Shown here: positions 6,556 to 13,908 of the stretch, one piece after another
How the letters are laid out: each line of letters starts with the position of its first letter
How positions within the stretch are numbered: position 1 is the first letter of the stretch
Program-made: the position numbers and the translations under genes
Assembly (NCBI GenBank): GCA_002340255.1
Contig: DDLS01000148.1
Coordinates: forward strand, 1 to 13,908
Source: Cyanobacteria bacterium UBA2566
GTDB taxonomy: Bacteria > Cyanobacteriota > Cyanobacteriia > Cyanobacteriales > Desertifilaceae
DNA: 13,908 nucleotides
Reading direction: 5' to 3'
Notes under the pieces: model-generated
What the model saw: the letters and a program-made list of their open reading frames with translations, nothing else
Told to the model about the DNA's origin: nothing
Databases searched by the model: none

Positions 6556-7248
6556 ACCCGACCAAACTTTGCCTTTCGCTACCTTAAATAATTCTGGATG
6601 TTGGGATTGACGTTGCAGCCAAATGGGAGAAAAACCGGCTTCAATTGCACCCAGATAATCGTCTTCGTAACTATCGCCAATATGCCAAGCTTGATGGGGT
6701 TTATAACCATGTTTAGCGAGGGCAGTATGGAAAATTTTGGAGTTCGGTTTAGCTACACTAACTTCTGTAGAAATGGTAATTGATTGAAAGAAATGCTGTA
6801 GACCTAGAGCATTGAGAACCTTATGTAAACGAGAATCAAAGTTAGAAATCACCCCCAATTCAATATTTTGATTTTTCCAGCTTAAGAGGGCAATTTTCAC
6901 ATCCGGATAAACAAACCAGGGATAGAAGGTAGAGAAATAATGATAGAGTTCATTGAAAAACCGATCGAAATCAGTAAACTGATCTATGACCTCAGATTGT
7001 TCAAAGGTAGCAAAGGCGATCGCCTTCCACCAGTCGAACTCATGGGACTGTAGCTCTTGACGATCGATGTCTGGAAAGGCGGCTGGTGGAGCTTTTTTAA
7101 AACTCTCGAAAAACGTGTGATCGATCAGATCGGCAGAAACTTGAACTCCAAATCCTTGTGCGAATTGGCTATAAATTTCTCCTACACTGCCGCGTACTCC
7201 AAAGAGCGTACCCACAGCATCTAAAAAGATAACCTTTGGTTTTGACAT
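6532..7248 (-). CDS. HAD superfamily subfamily IA hydrolase
   Basis: This 238-residue protein has all four HAD motifs: I, FLDAVGTLF with nucleophile D10; II, GVISNFDSR with S135; III, AKPNSKIF with K167; and IV, HIGDSYEDDYLGA with D192, D196 and D197. A helical cap lies between motifs I and II (about 20-110), as in subfamily IA. The second Asp of motif I, the usual acid/base of phosphatases, is Val12, a feature of REG-2-like/HDHD3 proteins and of haloacid dehalogenase relatives, so a simple phosphatase assignment is not safe. The start at ATG 7248 has AAGG about 8 bases upstream. It lies 18 bases behind ndbB on the same strand, so the two are probably one operon. Its 3' end overlaps the convergent gene by 24 bases. 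Confidence 0.88.
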   Translation of the reverse strand: MSKPKVIFLDAVGTLFGVRGSVGEIYSQFAQGFGVQVSADLIDHTFFESFKKAPPAAFPDIDRQELQSHEFDWWKAIAFATFEQSEVIDQFTDFDRFFNELYHYFSTFYPWFVYPDVKIALLSWKNQNIELGVISNFDSRLHKVLNALGLQHFFQSITISTEVSVAKPNSKIFHTALAKHGYKPHQAWHIGDSYEDDYLGAIEAGFSPIWLQRQSQHPELFKVAKGKVWSGLQATAFS

Positions 7249-7266
7249 AGTGATGCCTTTGATGAT

Positions 7267-8478
7267 CTAATTTAACATTATCTCTTGTAAGGGTTGGGTA
7301 AGCCAGTTAAAGGCGACTTTTAATTGATGGTTTAGGGTGGGCAGACGATAGAGATAAACGAGACGACGGGCAATATGGGCCAGGGGACCATCGAGCTGAA
7401 GTCCTAAACCTGTTAAGGTGGCATTATCGATACCGAGAGCCATCATTTCACCGAGGTGAGAATAGCGGACTGGGAGCAGGGGCCGATCGCATAAAGAGGC
7501 CCATATATTCCAGGCACAATAATCTGCCTGTTGAATGGCTGCTTGGGCAGTTTTTGGTAAGACTTGACCCTCAGCATCGCAACAGTCGGAAAGGTCGCCA
7601 AGAATGAAATAATGGGGATAATCGATCGCCTGTAGGGTGGCTGTCGTGGTAATCTGGCCGCGAGGATTCTTTTTCAGCTCTAGACCTTGGATACTCGGCG
7701 GAATTTGGGTTCCTACTGTCCACAACACTATATTGACGGGAATCGTATCTTCCTGACCTTTATACAATAGGGAGATGGAATCAGGGGCGATCGCTTGAAT
7801 GGTGGTTTCTAAATCAATCCACACTCCTTTTTGTTTGAGGGCGGCTTCGGCTGCTTTGCGGTTAAACTCTGGAGAGTTGGCTAAAATGCAGTCCCCTTTT
7901 TCGATTAAACGAATGCGCCCGCGCTCACCCAAGCGATCGGCTAATTTACAAGCTAATTCTACGCCACTGTAGCCCCCGCCTGCGATCGCCACCCGAATGA
8001 CCTCTTCTTCCGATGCGATCGAGGTTCCCAAACAGGCTTCTAGGCGATAGACATCTTCGAGTGTCCGAAAGGGAATGGCATATTCCTGACATCCAGGAAC
8101 CCAAGTTAGGGGGGTTTCTCCGCCCAAAGCTAACACGATGCGATCGCCGTGCAGAACCTGTCCTGAGTCTAGGGTAACGTCTTGAGTCTCCAAATTAATT
8201 TGACTGACCTCTGCTTGGATAAATCTGACTCCAGTATCGGCTAACAGCTCTGCATAAGGGGGAGCAATTTCCCAAGTCTGCATTTCACCCGTAATCAATT
8301 CATACAATAGGGGCATAAACAAAAATCGGTCTTGGCGATCGATCAAAACGATCTCTGGTTTTTCCTGTCCCTCCCAAGACAACTCACTCAAACGTAGGGC
8401 AGTATACAACCCGCCAAAACCACCACCGAGGATACAAATGCGTGTAGATCGTTGTGACATAACAGAAGACTCGGACAT
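7267..8478 (-). CDS. ndbB: NdbB-like type II NAD(P)H:quinone oxidoreductase
   Basis: A 403-residue flavoprotein. The FAD dinucleotide fold is RICILGGGFGGLYTALRL (about 13-30) and the NAD(P)H fold is RVAIAGGGYSGVELACKLAD (162-181), with a second FAD contact at FILGDLSDC (291-299). It strongly resembles cyanobacterial NdbB (Synechocystis slr1743), related to plant NDC1 and described as a demethylphylloquinone reductase in phylloquinone synthesis; EMQTWEIAPP is a segment I recall as shared. The C-terminal RRLVYLYRLPTLNHQLK region is probably a membrane-surface helix. ATG 8478 gives the listed start; an internal ATG at 8460 (MSQRSTRIC) is equally plausible and neither has a strong Shine-Dalgarno. 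It is the first gene of a probable pair with the HAD hydrolase. Confidence 0.85.
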   Translation of the reverse strand: MSESSVMSQRSTRICILGGGFGGLYTALRLSELSWEGQEKPEIVLIDRQDRFLFMPLLYELITGEMQTWEIAPPYAELLADTGVRFIQAEVSQINLETQDVTLDSGQVLHGDRIVLALGGETPLTWVPGCQEYAIPFRTLEDVYRLEACLGTSIASEEEVIRVAIAGGGYSGVELACKLADRLGERGRIRLIEKGDCILANSPEFNRKAAEAALKQKGVWIDLETTIQAIAPDSISLLYKGQEDTIPVNIVLWTVGTQIPPSIQGLELKKNPRGQITTTATLQAIDYPHYFILGDLSDCCDAEGQVLPKTAQAAIQQADYCAWNIWASLCDRPLLPVRYSHLGEMMALGIDNATLTGLGLQLDGPLAHIARRLVYLYRLPTLNHQLKVAFNWLTQPLQEIMLN

Positions 8479-8500
8479 CTACAAGAGAACTTCTTACAGG

Positions 8501-8536
8501 ATACAGTGCTTCGCGCTAGAGAATAGAGCATATAGG
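8501..8536. repeat. Degenerate copy of palindrome-heptamer repeat
   Basis: ATACAGTGCTTCGCGCTAGA, followed by heptamer-like GAATAGAGCATATAGG, aligns with the unit at 77-109 in the same order (palindrome, then TAGGGAA heptamers), with several substitutions. It lies just upstream of ndbB. Confidence 0.5.
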
Positions 8537-8634
8537 TTGCAATACATCGGTGCATGAGAATTAGACTGTATTACAACTGATTTTCTGCCCACTGACGCAA
8601 GAAGTCTAACTTACATTATAGATAATGCGCATGT

Positions 8635-8666
8635 TGTAGGGGCTTTCTGGCCAGAAAGTCCCTACA
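8635..8666. terminator. 16-bp near-perfect palindrome after argD
   Basis: TGTAGGGGCTTTCTGG followed directly by CCAGAAAGTCCCTACA pairs over 16 bp with one G-T, centred between 8650 and 8651 with no loop in the DNA. It starts 12 bases beyond the argD stop, so it may end argD transcription or protect its 3' end, but no T run follows on either strand. Such palindromes are also common dispersed repeats in cyanobacteria. Confidence 0.5.
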
Positions 8667-8677
8667 GGAAATTGAGC

Positions 8678-9976
8678 TTATGCCAGGCTGGCGATCGCCT
8701 TGTCTACCTCAGTAACTGCCCGATCGACTTCCTCCGCAGACACAATTAACGGAGGCACAAAGCGCACTACTTTCGGCCCTGCGGGAACCAATAAAACGCC
8801 TTGTTCCATGGCTGTTTTGACAATTTCGATCGAGGTTAAAGGACTTTCTGCTTGCAGTTCCATGCCGTTAATTAACCCCCATCCGCGCACCTCAGCAATG
8901 AGCTGGGGATATTTAGCGGCGATCGCCCTTAAGCCTTTCCGCAGTTGCTCGCCCCGCTCTTGCACATTTTGAATTAACCGCTCTTGCTCCAGGGTTTGGC
9001 ACACCGTTAGCGCTGCGGCACAAGCAAAGGGGTTACCGCCAAACGTGCTGGCATGGTTTCCAGGTTCAAACACATCGCAGAGCTGCTTACAGAGCAGAGC
9101 ACCAATGGGAATACCGCCAGCCAACCCCTTGGCTAAGGTAAAGATATCTGGTTCAATACCCAAATTCTCATATCCCCAGAGTTTCCCCGTACGTCCCATT
9201 CCCACTTGCACCTCATCCAGAATCAGCAAAATTCCGGTCCGATCGCACAACTGGCGCAAGCGCAGGAAATACTCCAATTCTCCAGGACGCACCCCTCCTT
9301 CACCTTGCAAGGGTTCAAGTAAAATGGCAGCTACACGCCGTTCTGGGGCATCCAGGGAGGCGATCGCTTCTTTTACGGCTTCAAAATCGTTATAGGGCAC
9401 ATAGGCAAATCCAGGAACCAGAGGACTAAACCCTTTTTGATATTTGGCTTGACCGGTTGCGGTAACAGTAGCTAGGGTGCGACCATGAAAACTCGCTTTT
9501 GCCGTCAGGATAATCGGGTCTTCAATCTGCAATACTGTATGGGCATATTTGCGGGCTAATTTAATCGCACCTTCATTGGCTTCCGCACCAGAATTACAGA
9601 AAAAAGCGCGATCGGCACAAGAATGTTCGACTAACCATTTGGCTAATGCCCCTTGTTCTTCAATATAGTACAGATTCGATACATGGTGCAGCTTGCTAAT
9701 CTGTTGTACGACTGTTTCCACTAAAGCGGGATGAGCATGACCGAGGGTACAGGTGGCAATTCCCGCCACAAAGTCTAAATACTCTCGACCTTGAGTATCC
9801 CAAACCAGGCAACCTTTTCCTTGTTTTAGGGCGATCGGAAACCGCCCATAAGTAGACATTACATACTGATTAAACTCTGATGGATCATAAGCTTTTTCTG
9901 AAACTGGGGGGGCATCAGTCGGGGTTAAAGTTTCTGGACTCACAGTTAGTTCCTCTAAATCAAAAAGAGACAGCAT
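8678..9976 (-). CDS. argD: Acetylornithine aminotransferase
   Basis: A PLP-dependent class III aminotransferase that converts N-acetylglutamate semialdehyde to N2-acetylornithine in arginine synthesis. The 432-residue product shows CNSGAEANEGAIKLARKY (cofactor phosphate loop), SFHGRTLATVTATGQAKY, LLEPLQGEGGV, ILDEVQVGMGRTGKLWGYE (Asp contacting the PLP ring), and the Schiff-base lysine in TLAKGLAGGIPIGA (about residue 283). STFGGNPFACA and EVRGWGLINGMEL complete the fold. I chose ATG 9976; a TTG two codons upstream (9982) is possible. The first 30 residues are low in conservation, as usual. Related 4-aminobutyrate and ornithine aminotransferases share the motifs, but the HHVSNLYYIEEQ and GHAHPALVETVVQQ segments favour ArgD. 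It diverges from the polyketide synthase gene. Confidence 0.93.
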   Translation of the reverse strand: MLSLFDLEELTVSPETLTPTDAPPVSEKAYDPSEFNQYVMSTYGRFPIALKQGKGCLVWDTQGREYLDFVAGIATCTLGHAHPALVETVVQQISKLHHVSNLYYIEEQGALAKWLVEHSCADRAFFCNSGAEANEGAIKLARKYAHTVLQIEDPIILTAKASFHGRTLATVTATGQAKYQKGFSPLVPGFAYVPYNDFEAVKEAIASLDAPERRVAAILLEPLQGEGGVRPGELEYFLRLRQLCDRTGILLILDEVQVGMGRTGKLWGYENLGIEPDIFTLAKGLAGGIPIGALLCKQLCDVFEPGNHASTFGGNPFACAAALTVCQTLEQERLIQNVQERGEQLRKGLRAIAAKYPQLIAEVRGWGLINGMELQAESPLTSIEIVKTAMEQGVLLVPAGPKVVRFVPPLIVSAEEVDRAVTEVDKAIASLA

Positions 9977-10272
9977 TATCAAGGGATTTGCAGTAACTTC
10001 AGTGCCCTAAAGTTAATCCCAAACATTCCATGGTAGCCTTGAAATTAAGTAATCTCTAGTTTTTGTCAATACTTCTTGACAATCAATTGTTAATTTTTGT
10101 TAAGAGGTGAGGAAAAAGGTGTTCTTGTGCTAAAGTGTCTCAAGATCCAGAATACAATTGCAACTCCATAGCGAAGCTATCCTATAGTTATCATTGTATT
10201 ATTGGCTCTTCTAATGGGGATCGAAAATTAAATCAAAACGTTTTTCCAGTGCATCAGGAATCAGTTGAGTTT
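9977..10272. promoter_or_regulatory. Divergent argD / polyketide synthase control region
   Basis: The 296 bases hold two inverted-repeat clusters. The first is TTGTCAA (10063-10069) and TTGACAA (10076-10082), a perfect 7-bp inverted repeat with a 6-base spacer. It is followed by ACAAT/ATTGT (10079-10083 and 10086-10090). Each TTGACA could also serve as a -35 hexamer, one per strand, but the -10 elements at the right spacing are poor. The second cluster is the nested hairpin at 10151-10200. Promoter positions are not established. Confidence 0.4.
10151..10200. repeat. Nested inverted repeat in the polyketide synthase leader
   Basis: AATACAAT (10151-10158) pairs with ATTGTATT (10193-10200). Inside it, ATAGC (10168-10172) pairs with GCTAT (10176-10180) around GAA. 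The structure ends 72 bases before the proposed ATG. It may be a 5'-UTR hairpin or a small dispersed repeat. Confidence 0.5.
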
Positions 10273-13200
10273 ATGAAATATTCCATTGAACAGAAGAATG
10301 GTGCTGACATTGCAATTATTGGTATGGCTTGTCGGTTTCCTGGAGCTGATGACTACAATCAATATTGGGAAAATCTGGAAAAAGGAGTCAATAGCATAAG
10401 TGAAATTCCGTTCCAAAGGTGGGACCTAAAAAAGCATTATTCTCCTATTCCTAACCAACCGAATAAGACAATCAGTAAGTGGGGCGGATTAGTTGAAGGG
10501 ATAGATGAGTTTGATGCCCAGTTTTTTAGCATCTCTCCCCGAGAAGCAAGAAAAGTAGACCCACAACATAGAATAATGTTGGAATTGAGCTGGTCTTGTA
10601 TCGAAGATGCAGGGTACTCACTCTCTCAAGTTTCAGGAAAAGATATCGGTGTTTTTATCGGGGCGTGCAACTATGACTCTATTCTGTTGATGAACCAAAA
10701 TCAAGAGAATGTAGAAGGTCATAGTGGAACAGGCACTTGGACTTGTATGATTCCCAACCGGATCTCTTCATTTTTTAACCTACATGGTCCAAGTATTCCG
10801 ATAGATACAGCCTGTTCAAGCTCACTGGTTGCTCTTCATTACGCCCTGAAATCTCTCAAAGAATCAGAATGTGACATGGCATTAGTCGGTGGACTGAGCG
10901 TGTTATTTACTTCAACAACCTACATCCAGATGAGTCAATTGGGCATGTTATCGCCCACAGGACAATGTAGAACCTTTAGTAGTGATGCAGATGGTTATGT
11001 TAGGGGAGAAGGAGCTGGAGTCGTTTTATTAAAACCTCTCACCAAAGCTATAGAAGATGGCGATCGCATTTATGGTGTCATTCAAGGAAGTTCGATTAAT
11101 CACGGAGGACAAGCCAGAACGATCACATCTCCCAATGTCTATGCCCAAGCCCAAGTCATTCGTTCCGCCTATAGCAAAGCCAATATTTCTCCTAATACAG
11201 TATCTTACATAGAATCTCATGGAACGGGAACACCATTGGGAGACCCGATAGAAATTAATGCCCTGAAAAGAGCCTACAGACAACTTTATCAGGAGTATGG
11301 AATTGAAAAAACGGAGAAATCCTACTGTGGGATAGGAGCAGTCAAAAGCAATATTGGGCATTTAGAAGGAGCAGCAGGAATTGCGGGATTAATCAAAGTT
11401 CTATTAGCAATGAAGCACAAAAAACTGCCCCGCATAGTGAACTTCAAAGCCTTAAATCCACGCATTAACCTTAAAGATACTCCATTCTATATGCTAGAGG
11501 AAAATCAAGAGTGGAAGCGATTAAAAAATGAATCGGGAGAAGAGATTCCGAGACGTGCAGGTTTAAGCTCTTTTGGGATCGGTGGCGTTAATGCTCATGT
11601 TGTATTGGAAGAATACCGAGAAACAGTCAAAGTTGATAGCAATCTCGAACGTCCAAAACAGATTTTAGCCTTATCAGCGCAGACAGATCCAGCCCTGAGA
11701 GAGCTGGCAACAAAATACCAAACTTATTTAGCATTCAACCCTGAAGAATCACTACAAAATATCTGCTTCAGTGCCAATACGGGGCGGACACATTTTGCCG
11801 AAAGATTAGCCATAGTAGCAGAGTCAAACAGCGATCTACAGCAAAAAATAGCCGATTTCCTTCAGAATCATGAAAGAACTGGCGTGGTAAGAGGAAAAGC
11901 AGAAAGCCAAGAGAAAGAGATTGCTTTTCTGTTTACTGGGCAAGGGTCTCAATATGTGGATATGGGACGACAGTTATATGAGACTCAACCCCGATTTCGG
12001 GAAAGTTTAGACCAATGCAATGAAATCCTAAAAGAATATCTAGAAATTCCTCTATTAGAAGTTATCTATTCTCAGTCAAATGCTTCTTTATTAGATCAAA
12101 CTGCTTATACGCAACCCGCTTTATTTTCTCTAGAATACGCCCTAGCTAAATTATGGGAATCTTGGGGGATTAAACCCAATGCAGTTATGGGACATAGTGT
12201 GGGAGAATATGTGGCAGCTTGTGTAGCAGAAGTTTTCAGTTTAGAAGAGGGTCTAAAATTAATCGCCATGCGGGGAAGACTGATGCAACAGTTGCCTTCG
12301 GGTGGAGAAATGGTGTCTTTGTTAGCATCAGAATCTCAAGTCAGAGAAGCGATCGCACAATCGAACTCCCAAGTAACAATAGCCGCCATAAATGGGCCAG
12401 AAAGTATAGTGATTTCCGGGGAGAGTGCGGCGATCGCAACCCTCTGTCGTCAATTAGAAACAGAAGGAGTTAAAACCAAGCCACTACAAGTATCCCATGC
12501 TTTTCATTCGCCCCTAATGGAACCCATGTTACCTGAGTTTGAAGCAGTGGCTCGGGAAGTCACCTATAGTCAGCCTCAAATACCCCTCATTTCTAATGTC
12601 ACTGGTGAAAAAATAGGTGCAGAAATTGCTACTCCTGACTATTGGGTTCGTCATATCCGACAACCTGTAAGATTTGCTCAAAGTATGAAAACGCTCAGGG
12701 AAGAAGGTTATCAGATATTCTTGGAAATTGGGCCCAAACCCGTATTATTAGGGATGGGTCGTCAATGTATACCAGAAGATATCAGTATTTGGCTACCCTC
12801 CCTACGTCCTGGGGTAGATGAATGGCAACAGATCCTCTCAAGTTTGGGGACGTTGTATGTACAAGGTGCTAAAGTCGATTGGTCAGGTTTTGATCGAGAC
12901 TATTCTCATCAGAAAATAGAATTGCCCACTTATCCATTTCAGCGAGAAAGATATTGGGTAGAACCGCCTAGAAATCAAGAGCAGAATAACAGGAATACGA
13001 ATCCAAGTTTAAATTTAGCTCTTGAACGACTAGATCGACAAGCCGATCTAGAGGAATTCATTCAAGAACTGAATTCATTTGAAGAATTGACAGCAGAAGA
13101 ACAGATAGTATTGCCTAAGCTGTTAAAGCTTTTGAAAACTTGGAATCATAAAGCCCTGCAAAATCAACGCGATATCGTAGGAGACTATTATGATGAATTG

Positions 13201-13908
13201 GCTTCTTTTATGGATGAAGAAGCTATCTTGAACTATATTCCTTTGCCAGGAATTATCAAAGGATTCTCATGGGTTCTATTTGCCAAATTAAAAACACAAG
13301 GAAAATATCAGGAATTAGCATCGACAGCCCAGCAAGAAATCAGAAATATAGGTTGGCAGAAAGTTGACTTTTCTGCTTGTCAGAAAGTTCTAGATATTGG
13401 CTGTGGCCATGGTACAGATTTAATGGCTTTAGGTCAGAAGTATGATCACTTAGAGCTTTGTGGTTATACCATATCAAATCGGCAAGTAGAATTGGGAAAT
13501 AAAAAAATCAATCAATTAAACCTGGAACAGAGAATCAAAATTCTGAATGGAGATAGTTCCCAGGATGAATTCCCAGATCATTACGATCTGATCTATGGGT
13601 TTGAAGTCATTTGTCACATCAAAAAGAAAGAAGAACTATTTTTGAATATCCGAAATCACTTAAATCATGAAGGTCATTTCGTCATATCAGATTTCATCTC
13701 CAACGCCTCATTTAATATCGATTATGATGCTCACTCATCCTATCTTATCACTCAACCAGAATGGCTAGATTTACTCTCGAAAAGTCATCTGAAAATCATA
13801 CAATATGTAGATATTAGTCACGAAATTGCTAATGGTCTACACGATCCGAATTTTGCAGAGAATCTCAACTATGTATGCAAAAAAAGTAATTTAAACGAAA
13901 ACGCCAGA
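10273..13908 (+). CDS. Modular type I polyketide synthase, KS-AT-MT (partial)
   Basis: The reading frame stays open for 1212 codons to the window edge, so the C-terminus is missing. The ketosynthase (about 12-440) starts ADIAIIGMACRFPGA and has C181 in DTACSSSL, H316 in ESHGTGTPLGDP and H363 in SNIGHLEGAAG, so it should be condensation-competent. The acyltransferase (about 548-870) has FLFTGQGSQ, S642 in GHSVGEY and HAFH at 742-745, the signature expected for malonyl-CoA, followed by LPTYPFQRERYW (884-895). After a charged linker comes a class I SAM methyltransferase (about 985-1200) with VLDIGCGHGTD (1039-1049). No docking domain or carrier protein precedes the KS. ATG 10273 lies ten residues before it; a GTG at 10249 is an alternative. 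A carrier protein, and possibly reductive domains, should lie beyond the window. GCGATCGC sites occur within it, so the host-typical octamer is present here too. Confidence 0.92.
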   Translation, partial: MKYSIEQKNGADIAIIGMACRFPGADDYNQYWENLEKGVNSISEIPFQRWDLKKHYSPIPNQPNKTISKWGGLVEGIDEFDAQFFSISPREARKVDPQHRIMLELSWSCIEDAGYSLSQVSGKDIGVFIGACNYDSILLMNQNQENVEGHSGTGTWTCMIPNRISSFFNLHGPSIPIDTACSSSLVALHYALKSLKESECDMALVGGLSVLFTSTTYIQMSQLGMLSPTGQCRTFSSDADGYVRGEGAGVVLLKPLTKAIEDGDRIYGVIQGSSINHGGQARTITSPNVYAQAQVIRSAYSKANISPNTVSYIESHGTGTPLGDPIEINALKRAYRQLYQEYGIEKTEKSYCGIGAVKSNIGHLEGAAGIAGLIKVLLAMKHKKLPRIVNFKALNPRINLKDTPFYMLEENQEWKRLKNESGEEIPRRAGLSSFGIGGVNAHVVLEEYRETVKVDSNLERPKQILALSAQTDPALRELATKYQTYLAFNPEESLQNICFSANTGRTHFAERLAIVAESNSDLQQKIADFLQNHERTGVVRGKAESQEKEIAFLFTGQGSQYVDMGRQLYETQPRFRESLDQCNEILKEYLEIPLLEVIYSQSNASLLDQTAYTQPALFSLEYALAKLWESWGIKPNAVMGHSVGEYVAACVAEVFSLEEGLKLIAMRGRLMQQLPSGGEMVSLLASESQVREAIAQSNSQVTIAAINGPESIVISGESAAIATLCRQLETEGVKTKPLQVSHAFHSPLMEPMLPEFEAVAREVTYSQPQIPLISNVTGEKIGAEIATPDYWVRHIRQPVRFAQSMKTLREEGYQIFLEIGPKPVLLGMGRQCIPEDISIWLPSLRPGVDEWQQILSSLGTLYVQGAKVDWSGFDRDYSHQKIELPTYPFQRERYWVEPPRNQEQNNRNTNPSLNLALERLDRQADLEEFIQELNSFEELTAEEQIVLPKLLKLLKTWNHKALQNQRDIVGDYYDELASFMDEEAILNYIPLPGIIKGFSWVLFAKLKTQGKYQELASTAQQEIRNIGWQKVDFSACQKVLDIGCGHGTDLMALGQKYDHLELCGYTISNRQVELGNKKINQLNLEQRIKILNGDSSQDEFPDHYDLIYGFEVICHIKKKEELFLNIRNHLNHEGHFVISDFISNASFNIDYDAHSSYLITQPEWLDLLSKSHLKIIQYVDISHEIANGLHDPNFAENLNYVCKKSNLNENAR

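Noticed and set aside
8700..9395. Plus-strand frames opposite argD (8700-8972 and 9045-9395)
   Set aside because: Antisense frames without motifs or start signals; argD explains the region.
11029..11361. Minus-strand frame opposite the KS domain
   Set aside because: It is antisense to the ketosynthase active-site region, whose frame is unambiguous.
12219..12473. Plus-strand frame within the AT domain
   Set aside because: Out of frame with the continuous PKS frame and lacking any conserved feature.

Overview
The window is almost certainly from a cyanobacterium. The HIP1 octamer GCGATCGC occurs at least fifteen times on both sides of the window, and several proteins are cyanobacterial in type: an NdbB-like quinone reductase, a Uma2/DUF820 nuclease, a XisH remnant and a conserved cyanobacterial protein of unknown function. 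Small palindromic repeats and MITE-like elements are common. The large modular polyketide synthase points to a secondary-metabolite-rich, probably filamentous lineage, but I cannot name a genus.

Left edge (1-907) is a decayed accessory patch. It holds the tail of a xisH-like gene that is broken by an extra G and then by a palindromic repeat pair. Next is a small hypothetical gene that lost its 5' end to the repeats and is interrupted by a 93-bp MITE with a clean 3-bp target duplication. A 71-codon gene overlaps its end, and a nested-hairpin terminator closes the patch.

Centre (908-9976) is ordinary chromosomal content. glmM (cell-wall precursor synthesis, minus strand) diverges from a secreted subtilase-family protein (plus strand). 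Then come a Uma2 nuclease, a VOC/glyoxalase-fold protein and a cyanobacterial protein of unknown function, all plus strand. The last of these overlaps tail to tail with a HAD hydrolase, which sits 18 bp behind ndbB in a minus-strand pair. argD (arginine biosynthesis) follows, also minus strand.

Right edge (10273-13908) is the first 1212 codons of a modular type I polyketide synthase that runs off the window. The order is ketosynthase, then malonyl-type acyltransferase, then a SAM methyltransferase. It diverges from argD across about 300 bp holding inverted repeats that could be regulatory. The ketosynthase carries features I associate with trans-AT synthases although an acyltransferase is present in cis. 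This is the best candidate in the window for an undescribed system, but its product cannot be read without the downstream genes.
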